Shown: positions 58,038 through 64,000 of the stretch, in pieces
Layout: every line of letters starts with the position of its first letter
Position numbering within the stretch: position 1 is the stretch's first letter
Assembly: GCA_000696115.1 (NCBI GenBank)
Contig: JJOH01000092.1
Coordinates: forward strand, 186,001-250,000
Length of the DNA: 64,000 bases
Direction: 5' to 3'
DNA from: Streptomyces olindensis
Lineage (GTDB): Bacteria; Actinomycetota; Actinomycetes; Streptomycetales; Streptomycetaceae
The notes under the pieces: model-generated
The model's input: the letters and a program-made list of their open reading frames with translations, nothing else
Told to the model about the DNA's origin: nothing
The model's database searches: none
Program-made: the position numbers and the translations under genes

Positions 58038-58107
58038 GGTGCGGGTGCGTTGTGGCTGGTCGCGCCCACGCGGCGGAGCCGCATATCGACACAGCCCCGC
58101 GCCCCTA
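58038..58107. repeat. Dispersed Streptomyces-type intergenic repeat downstream of tricorn
   Basis: The roughly 70-bp block between HIT and tricorn, containing GTTGTGGCTGGTCGCG, GCGGCTCCGCC-like symmetry (GCGGC and GCCGC around TCC on the minus strand) and ACACAGCCCCGCGCCCC, matches sequences I recall as a common intergenic repeat in Streptomyces chromosomes. It runs up to and includes the tricorn stop codon and can fold into hairpins. It may terminate or mark the tricorn transcript. Recognition is from memory and was not searched. Confidence 0.6.
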
Positions 58108-61100
58108 AGAGGTGGGCAGAGCCGGAGGCGTTTTTGCGGGACTGCTCTCCAGACTCTCCAACGCCAGTCGGATCGCCTCGTCCAGTTGCGGGTCCCTGCC
58201 CGCCGCGTAGTCCTGCGGGCGCTGTACGACCTCCACGTCGGGATCCACCCCGTGGTTCTCCACGTCCCACCCGTAGCCCTCCAGCCAGAACGCGTACTTC
58301 GGCTGGGTGACCAGGGTGCCGTCGACCAGGCGGTAGCGGCTGTCGATGCCGATGACGCCGCCCCAGGTGCGGGTGCCGACGACCGGGCCGATGCCGAGGG
58401 CCTTGATCGCGGCGTTGACGATGTCGCCGTCGGAGCCGGAGAACTCGTTGGCGACGGCGACGACCGGGCCGCGGGGCGCGTCGCGCGGGTAGCTCTCGGC
58501 GCGCATGCCGCGGGGCAGGTCCCAGCCGACGACCCGGCGGGCGAGTTTCTCCACGACGAGCTGGGAGGTGTGGCCGCCGCGGTTCTCGCGGACGTCGACG
58601 ACGAGGCCCTCGCGGGCGACCTCGACGCGCAGGTCGCGGTGGATCTGGGCCCAGCCGGGCGCCTGCATGTCGGGGACGTGCAGGTAGCCGAGGCGGCCGC
58701 CGGACTTCTCGTGGACGTAGGCGCGGCGGTCGGCGACCCAGGCGTGGTAGCGCAGCGGCTCCTCGTCGGCGAGCGGGACGACGACGGCGTGCCGTGGGTC
58801 GCCGCCGCCGGACGGGGAGATGGTCAGCTCCACCGGCTTGCCCGCCGTGCCGATGAGCAGCGGACCGGGGCCGGCCACCGGGTCGACGGGCTGCCCGGCG
58901 ATCGCGACGATCGCGTCCCCGGGGCGCACCGCGACGCCGGGTGCGGCCAGCGGGCTGCGGGCGTCCGGGTCGGAGGTCTCGGAGGGCAGGATGCGGTCGA
59001 CGCGCCAGCTGCCGTCCTCGTGGCGGGAGATGTCGGCGCCGAGCAGGCCCTGGCGGGGACCGCCGCCGTGGCCGCCGCGCGGGGTGACGTAGGCGTGGGA
59101 CGTGCCGAGTTCGCCCTGGACCTCCCAGAGCAGGTCGACGAGGTCGTCGTGGGTGGCGCACCGGTCCACGACCGGGCGGTAGCGGTCGAGGACGCCGTCC
59201 CAGTCGACGCCGCTCATGTCCGGCCGCCAGAAGTGGTCCCGCATGATGCGGCCGTTCTCGTCGAACATCTGCCGCCACTCGGCCGCCGGGTCGACCAACT
59301 GGCGTACCCGGCCGAGGTCGACGGTGATGTTGGTGTCGCTGTCGTCGTCGTTCGAGGCGCGCCGGTCGCTGGGGACTACCTTCAGCCGCCCGTCGGTCCA
59401 CAGCAGCACCCGCTTGCCGTCGCCGCTGACCTCGAAGTGGTCGGCGTCGACGGCGAGGTGCTCGACGCGCTGCTGGGCGAGGTCGTACCGCTCCAGCTCG
59501 GACTTGGGCTCGGGGTCGTCCGGGGTGGCCCGGGACGCGCCGAGCACGCCGGCGACCGGGTGGCGCAGCCAGAGCACGCCGTCCTTGGCGGCCCGCAGGT
59601 TGGAGTAGCGGGCGGCCTCGACCGGGAAGGGCACGATGCGGTCGGCGAGGCCCTCGAGGTCGATGCGGGTGGTGGGGGTGCCCTCGCTGTCGGGGGTCTC
59701 CTCCCGGTCGGGCGTCTCGAAGGACCGGCCGTGCCGCTGCGGCCCGAACGGGGACGGGGTGGTCGCCGCGAGAGTGATGAGGTGCGGCCGGGCGCCTTCG
59801 ACGAAGGCCAGGTCGAAGACGTGCTCGTCGTAGACCGGGTCGAAGGAGCGGGTCGACAGGAACGCGAGGTGCTTGCCGTCGGCCGTGAACGCGGGCGCGT
59901 AGTCCTGGAAGCGCAGCGGGGTCGCCTCGGTGACCGACAGGTCGGTGGTGTTGGCGAGCTTCAGCTGGCACAGGGGCCGCGGCCCGGGGTGGGACCAGGC
60001 GAGCCAGGTCGAGTCGGGTGAGAAGACGAGCCCCGAGACGTCGCCGTCCTCGCTGCGGTCGACCTCCCGCACCTCGCCCGTCTCCCGCTCGACGAGCAGC
60101 AGACGGCCGTCGTGGGAGGCGACAGCGGCGCGGCTGCCGTCGGGTGCCATGGCGAGGTCCAGTACGCGGCCGAGCTGACCGGCGGCGATCCGGCGCGGCG
60201 TCGCCCCGGGGGCGAGGCCGGTGGCGGGCGCGAACTCCAGGGCGTCGTCGCCCTCGGCGTCCGTCACCCACACCACCCACTCCTCGCCGTCCGCGCGGAA
60301 GGCGCGCGGCAGCCGGGCCCGGACGCCGGGCGTCGCTGCCAGCGCGCGGGCCGGGCCGGAGCGGTGGGTGACCCAGTGGACGGAGCCGCGGACGGAGACG
60401 GCGCTGCCGCGCGCGGTGTGGTCCGGGGACGCCGACCCGAACCACCGGGAGGCGTTCACCGGGAACGGCTGGAGATCGACGCGCTGCCCGCCGAGCCGTA
60501 CGTCGAGCCGGCGCGGCTCGGCTCCGTCCAGGTCGTCCAGCAGCCAGAGTTCACCGGCGCTGGAGTAGACGACACGGGTGCCGTCGGTCGCGGCGTGCCG
60601 GGCGTAGAACCCGTCGAGGGGCGTGTGGCGGCGCAGGTCGGAGCCGTCGGCGAGGGAGGAGTAGAGCGCGCCGGTGCCCTCGTGGTCGGAGAGGAACGCG
60701 ATCCGGTCCCCCACCCACAGCGGGTACTCGATGTTGCCGTCGAGGTCCTCGTGCAGCCGCACGAATTCGCCGTCGTCCTCGGGGTCGATCCACAACTTGC
60801 CCGCCGTACCGCCGCGGTACCGCTTCCACCAGGCCGCCTCGCGTCCCATCGGCGCGGACAGCAGCACCGTGTGCGGGCCGTGGGCGATGTCGCCGACGGG
60901 GCCGTACGGCAGGGTCGCGGCCGGGCCGCCGTCGAGGGGGACGGCACGCGCCCAGGTGCGGCGCAGGCTCGCCTGCCCCTGGGTGCTGATCGCCAGTACC
61001 TGGCCGTCCGGGGTCCAGCCGCGCACCTGGGTCTTCCAACTCCCCCAGTACGTCAGGCGCTTGGCGGGGCCTCCGGCGACCGGGGCGATGTGCACCTCGG

Positions 61101-61308
61101 GGGCGCCGTCCCTTGTCGAGGTCCAGGCGACGGTGGTGCCGTCCGGGGAGATGCGGGGCTGGGTCACCGGCACGTTGTCGGCGCTGACCCGCCAGGCCCG
61201 GCCGCCGTCGAGCGGGGCGAGCCACACGTCGTCCTCGGCGGTGAAGGCGACCAGGTCGCCGTGCAGGTGCGGGAACCGGAGATACGCAGGCGATGCGGAC
61301 TGTGTCAC
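58105..61308 (-). CDS. Tricorn protease (S41 family)
   Basis: A 1067-residue protein with two beta-propeller halves (WD/tolB-like repeats; PQRHGR at the propeller junction), a C1 helical part, a PDZ domain (about residues 800-860) and a C-terminal S41 protease core. The nucleophile Ser lies in NEFSGSDGD (about residue 957), the catalytic His in GTSHAYV (about 735) and the Glu in VENHGV (about 1018). Tricorn trims peptides released by the proteasome or similar proteases; Streptomyces has proteasomes. The ATG at 61308 is the first Met of the open frame. Confidence 0.96.
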   Translation of the reverse strand: MTQSASPAYLRFPHLHGDLVAFTAEDDVWLAPLDGGRAWRVSADNVPVTQPRISPDGTTVAWTSTRDGAPEVHIAPVAGGPAKRLTYWGSWKTQVRGWTPDGQVLAISTQGQASLRRTWARAVPLDGGPAATLPYGPVGDIAHGPHTVLLSAPMGREAAWWKRYRGGTAGKLWIDPEDDGEFVRLHEDLDGNIEYPLWVGDRIAFLSDHEGTGALYSSLADGSDLRRHTPLDGFYARHAATDGTRVVYSSAGELWLLDDLDGAEPRRLDVRLGGQRVDLQPFPVNASRWFGSASPDHTARGSAVSVRGSVHWVTHRSGPARALAATPGVRARLPRAFRADGEEWVVWVTDAEGDDALEFAPATGLAPGATPRRIAAGQLGRVLDLAMAPDGSRAAVASHDGRLLLVERETGEVREVDRSEDGDVSGLVFSPDSTWLAWSHPGPRPLCQLKLANTTDLSVTEATPLRFQDYAPAFTADGKHLAFLSTRSFDPVYDEHVFDLAFVEGARPHLITLAATTPSPFGPQRHGRSFETPDREETPDSEGTPTTRIDLEGLADRIVPFPVEAARYSNLRAAKDGVLWLRHPVAGVLGASRATPDDPEPKSELERYDLAQQRVEHLAVDADHFEVSGDGKRVLLWTDGRLKVVPSDRRASNDDDSDTNITVDLGRVRQLVDPAAEWRQMFDENGRIMRDHFWRPDMSGVDWDGVLDRYRPVVDRCATHDDLVDLLWEVQGELGTSHAYVTPRGGHGGGPRQGLLGADISRHEDGSWRVDRILPSETSDPDARSPLAAPGVAVRPGDAIVAIAGQPVDPVAGPGPLLIGTAGKPVELTISPSGGGDPRHAVVVPLADEEPLRYHAWVADRRAYVHEKSGGRLGYLHVPDMQAPGWAQIHRDLRVEVAREGLVVDVRENRGGHTSQLVVEKLARRVVGWDLPRGMRAESYPRDAPRGPVVAVANEFSGSDGDIVNAAIKALGIGPVVGTRTWGGVIGIDSRYRLVDGTLVTQPKYAFWLEGYGWDVENHGVDPDVEVVQRPQDYAAGRDPQLDEAIRLALESLESSPAKTPPALPTS

Positions 61309-61380
61309 CCGATCACCCTATGCAGGGACGGCGCGCCGCGGACAGACTTCGGATCACTTGCCGTTCGCCCCTCGCGTACG

Positions 61381-61956
61381 TCATTTGCCCTCGACGGGCC
61401 GGCAGTCGGGGTACCGGTCGCACCAGATGGTCTGTGTGACGGTCACGGTGACGGTGGGCCCGGGCTGCCCCTGGGTGGGGCCGCCGCCGACGGGCGGTGG
61501 GCTGGTGGCGTTGCAGTCGCCGAGCCCGTCCACCTCGAACCAGACCTTGCCGTCGACCTTGGCGGTGATGTTCCCGCGCACGCAGGCACCGTCCACGGCG
61601 TGGGTGACCTTGCCGTCGACGGTGATGTCCTTGCCGTCCTTGGTCTCGCCCTGGCAGTCGACGGTGGCGACGGTCTTCTCACTCGCCGAGGGCGACGGGG
61701 TCGACTTCTTGCCGCTCTGGCCGTTCTGGCCGTTCTCGCCGTAGGAGGCGGTGCAACTGAGCCAGCGCACGCCCGCCTTCTGCCGGTCGAGTTCCTTGGT
61801 CACGGTCTCGTCGGTGGTGTACGCGACGGCCGCGGAGCTGATGCCGCTGCCCGGCTCGCACGCGACGGCACCGCCCACCGCGATGGTCCCGAACACCGCC
61901 GCCACAGCCACCCGACGGCCGCGCGGCCCCCGCCAGATCCTCCTGAACGCCCCCAT
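61381..61956 (-). CDS. Hypothetical exported protein
   Basis: A 191-residue protein with a membrane/signal segment RRVAVAAVFGTIAVGGAVACEP (read in parts) ending near a Cys, so it may be a lipoprotein although the lipobox is weak. The middle is Ser/Gly/Lys-rich with low complexity (GENGQNGQSGKKSTPSPSAS), followed by a strand-rich part with paired Cys (DCQG, DGACV, GDCN) and a Thr/Val-rich end. Homology was not recognised; it is likely a surface-exposed protein. It lies upstream of tricorn on the same strand, with a 72-bp gap. Confidence 0.75.
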   Translation of the reverse strand: MGAFRRIWRGPRGRRVAVAAVFGTIAVGGAVACEPGSGISSAAVAYTTDETVTKELDRQKAGVRWLSCTASYGENGQNGQSGKKSTPSPSASEKTVATVDCQGETKDGKDITVDGKVTHAVDGACVRGNITAKVDGKVWFEVDGLGDCNATSPPPVGGGPTQGQPGPTVTVTVTQTIWCDRYPDCRPVEGK

Positions 61957-62005
61957 GAAGGGGAGCCTGCCACTGACGGGGGCGGCGCGGTAGGGCGCAA
62001 AGGCG

Positions 62006-62398
62006 TCAACCGCGCAGCAGGAGCCACTCCTGAAGCTCCACCAGGTTGCCCTCGGGGTCCTTGAGGTGGGCGACCCGCATGCGGTCGGTCATGGGCGCCG
62101 GGCCGTGCAGGACCGTGGCGCCGCGGAGGGTGATCTCCTCGCAGTACGCGTCCAGCGCGTCCACCCGCAGCACGACGAGGGACCGGTGGCCGGTCGCCGC
62201 GTCCCCGACCTCGTCGAGCACTTCGGCCATCATCGACCGGTCCTGCAGCGCGATCCCCGCGGAACCGACCGCGGGGCTGAACTTCTCGTACGGCCCCTCG
62301 GCCGCGCCCGACTGGGGCTTGAGGCCGAGGATGTCGCCGTAGAAGCGGTAACACGCGGCGAAGTCGGTGACGAGCAGACGTACTTGGGCGAGTTCCAC
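62006..62398 (-). CDS. VOC-family (glyoxalase/dioxygenase-like) protein
   Basis: A 130-residue protein of the vicinal-oxygen-chelate fold. The start GTG at 62398 gives VELAQVRLLVTDFAACYRFYGDILGLKP, the classic betaalphabetabetabeta opening, and the end VAHLKDPEGNLVELQEW carries the final Glu ligand. The GGAGG site just upstream supports the start. Members bind a metal and act on dioxygenase, glyoxal or resistance substrates; this one is uncharacterised. It follows rsmE on the same strand with a 16-bp gap. Confidence 0.9.
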   Translation of the reverse strand: MELAQVRLLVTDFAACYRFYGDILGLKPQSGAAEGPYEKFSPAVGSAGIALQDRSMMAEVLDEVGDAATGHRSLVVLRVDALDAYCEEITLRGATVLHGPAPMTDRMRVAHLKDPEGNLVELQEWLLLRG

Positions 62399-62414
62399 GG
62401 TTCCTCCAGGGGGG

Positions 62415-63155
62415 TCAGGACCAGCGGCCGGTACGGGCCAGGAGCACGGCCGCGGCCGCGGTCCCGGCGGTCGATGTGCGCAGCACACTGCGCCCGAGGC
62501 GGTACGCCCCGGCCCCCGCCTCCTCGAACAGCGCCAACTCCTCCGGCGCCACGCCCCCTTCGGGCCCCACGACCAGCACGATCTCGCCGGACGACGGCAG
62601 TTCGGCCGTCGCCAGCGGCGCGTCGCCGCTCTCGTGCAGCACGGCGGCGAACTCCGCGCCCGCCAGCAGCGCCGCGACCTGCTTGGTCGTGGCCGCCTCC
62701 GCGACCTCGGGGAACCGCACCCGGCGGGACTGCTTGCCGGCCTCCCGTGCGGTGGCCCGCCACTTGCCCAGCGCCTTGGCCCCGCGGTCGCCCTTCCACT
62801 GCGTGATGCAGCGCGCCGCCGCCCAGGGCACGATCGCGTCGACGCCGACCTCGGTCATGGTCTCGACGGCCAGCTCTCCCCGGTCTCCCTTGGGCAGCGC
62901 CTGCACGACGGTCAGTCGCGGCTGCTCCGGCGGCTCCTCGCTCACCGAGTCCAGCTGGACGATCAGCCGGTCCTTGCCCTCGGTGTCGAGCACCACGCAG
63001 TCCGCCCAGCGCCCGGCCCCGTCCGTGAGGACGACGTCCTCGCCGGGCCGCAGCCGCTTCACGGAGACGGCGTGCCGTCCCTCCGGCCCGTCGAGGACGT
63101 ACCGGCCGCCGCGGCCCGCGTCGAAGTGGTCGACCACGAACACCGGCGCGGTCAC
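62415..63155 (-). CDS. rsmE: 16S rRNA (uracil1498-N3)-methyltransferase
   Basis: A 246-residue SPOUT methyltransferase. The N-terminal PUA-like part reads VFVVDHFDAGRGGRYVLDGPEGRHAVSVKRLRPGEDVVLTDGAGRWADC (in parts), and the knot includes VVQALPKGDRGELAVETMTEVGVDAI and VVGPEGGVAPEELALFEEAG with the GPEGG SAM-binding loop. It methylates U1498 of 16S rRNA. The GTG at 63155 overlaps the stop of the nitronate monooxygenase gene by GTGA, so translation is coupled. Confidence 0.95.
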   Translation of the reverse strand: MTAPVFVVDHFDAGRGGRYVLDGPEGRHAVSVKRLRPGEDVVLTDGAGRWADCVVLDTEGKDRLIVQLDSVSEEPPEQPRLTVVQALPKGDRGELAVETMTEVGVDAIVPWAAARCITQWKGDRGAKALGKWRATAREAGKQSRRVRFPEVAEAATTKQVAALLAGAEFAAVLHESGDAPLATAELPSSGEIVLVVGPEGGVAPEELALFEEAGAGAYRLGRSVLRTSTAGTAAAAVLLARTGRWS

Positions 63156-64000
63156 CGGACGCCCCCGCCCGACAACGCTGTCCTGGCGGCGGCGAGTTCA
63201 CCGGCCAGCACCTCCACCAGCTGCCCGGCGGGCAGCTCCCGCGCCATCCGGTGCCCCTGCCCGGCCCACAGCGCCATGCCCTGTGCGTCACCGGCCTTGG
63301 CGGCGGCCTTGCGCAGCGGCGCGGTGAGGTGGTGGATCTCGGGGTAGGCGGCGGGCGCGTACGGGCCGTGCTCGCGCAGGAACCGGTTGACGAGGCCGCG
63401 CGCCGGCCGCCCGGAGAAGGCCCGGGTCAACTCGGTGCGCACGAACAGGGGGTTGGTCAGCGCCTGCTTGTGCAGGGCGTTCGCGCCGGACTCGGGCGTG
63501 GCGAGGAAGGCCGTGCCGAGCTGGGCCGCGCTCGCGCCCGCGGCGAGCACCGCGGCGATCTGGCCGCCGCGCATGATTCCGCCGGCGGCGACGATCGGGA
63601 TGTTGACGGCCTCCCTGATCTGGGCGACCAGCGACAGCAGGCCGATGCCGGACCCGTCCGTCTCGGGGACGTCCCGGTGGGTGCCCTGGTGGCCGCCGGC
63701 CTCGACGCCCTGCGCGATGACCGCGTCCGCGCCCGCCCGCTCGACGGCCCGGGCCTCGTCGGGGGTGGTGGCGGTGACCAGGACGAACGTGCCGACGCGG
63801 TGCAGGGCGTCGACGACCTCGCGGCTCGGCGCGCCGAAGTGGAACGACACGACGGGCACGGGGTTGTCGCGGAGCACCGCGAGCTTGGTCTCGTAGCCGT
63901 CGTCGCGGCCGCTCTCGGGGTCACCGAGCTCGGCCTCGTACCAGGTGGCCTCGCCGGCCAGCTGGTGGGCGTAGACGTCGACGGCGGCCGGGTCGGCGTA
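63152..64000 (-). CDS. Nitronate monooxygenase (N-terminus outside the window)
   Basis: The frame runs through the right end of the window, so about the first 100 residues are missing. The visible part contains VVSFHFGAP, GADAVIAQGVEAGGHQGTH with the catalytic His region, IVAAGGIMRGGQIAAVLAAGASAAQLGTAFLATPES (in parts) with the FMN phosphate-binding loop, the family hallmarks of nitropropane-dioxygenase-like enzymes (NMO). It oxidises propionate 3-nitronate and related nitronates in family members. It overlaps rsmE by GTGA. Confidence 0.92.
   Translation of the reverse strand, partial: YADPAAVDVYAHQLAGEATWYEAELGDPESGRDDGYETKLAVLRDNPVPVVSFHFGAPSREVVDALHRVGTFVLVTATTPDEARAVERAGADAVIAQGVEAGGHQGTHRDVPETDGSGIGLLSLVAQIREAVNIPIVAAGGIMRGGQIAAVLAAGASAAQLGTAFLATPESGANALHKQALTNPLFVRTELTRAFSGRPARGLVNRFLREHGPYAPAAYPEIHHLTAPLRKAAAKAGDAQGMALWAGQGHRMARELPAGQLVEVLAGELAAARTALSGGGVR

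Noticed and set aside
57629..60445. Apparent 938-residue protein ending in a HIT domain
   Set aside because: The upstream part lies in another frame of the tricorn gene; HIT starts at the ATG 57982.

Overview
The window is high-GC actinobacterial DNA with dense genes, many ATGA/GTGA stop-start overlaps and frequent GTG starts. Family content and order (glyS, znu-like genes, zur, uppS, recO; leuA, protealysin-like protease; era, corC-like, ybeY, phoH; rnz, HIT, tricorn, rsmE) point to a Streptomyces chromosome core close to S. coelicolor, from memory of that genome and not from a search.

Layout. 1-10.9 kb: the end of a membrane sulfatase, a tRNA-dihydrouridine synthase, a DHA2 MFS exporter, a SUKH protein, small enzymes, an aldo/keto reductase-TetR operon with a striking 44-bp palindrome, a LysE exporter and a DUF2625/SUKH-3 pair. 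11-17.5 kb: glycyl-tRNA synthetase, a zinc ABC importer with its regulator Zur and two apparent Zur boxes over the promoter, undecaprenyl diphosphate synthase and RecO. 17.5-22.4 kb: small regulatory-type proteins, GNAT, cupin, secreted TAP-like protease, secreted TIM-barrel protein and a tyrosine-phosphatase-like protein.

22.4-31.2 kb is the most coherent accessory unit. A FadR-type GntR regulator diverges from a five-gene operon (family-5 binding protein, permease, permease-ATPase fusion, ATPase, DapA/NanA-family lyase), which converges on a secreted GH33 sialidase. The set resembles known nan/sia sialic acid loci, but the sialidase carries an apparent one-base frameshift near its C-terminus and no kinase or epimerase is nearby. 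The sialidase follows, 3 bp away, an MMPL exporter plus NarL-type two-component system (31.2-35.2 kb).

35.4-43.8 kb: a TerB-like protein, leuA with a leucine-rich leader peptide and attenuator-type hairpin, a protealysin-like protease next to an emfourin-like inhibitor, a GH1 beta-glucosidase, then a DUF574-type methyltransferase, DUF397, XRE/DUF5753 and an anti-sigma-type ATPase. 43.8-49.6 kb: era, an orphan PII protein, a degenerate cytidine-deaminase-like protein, MmcQ-like, CorC-like, ybeY and phoH. 49.8-54.2 kb: PfkB kinase and a D-glucarate pathway pair with a divergent IclR regulator. 54.4-64 kb: MFS, adenine/adenosine deaminase, RNase Z, HIT, tricorn protease, VOC protein, RsmE and a truncated nitronate monooxygenase at the right edge.

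No rRNA, tRNA, CRISPR array, IS element or prophage gene was recognised. No intergenic gap exceeds 300 bp. Function calls rest on motif reading and memory of families; no search was run.
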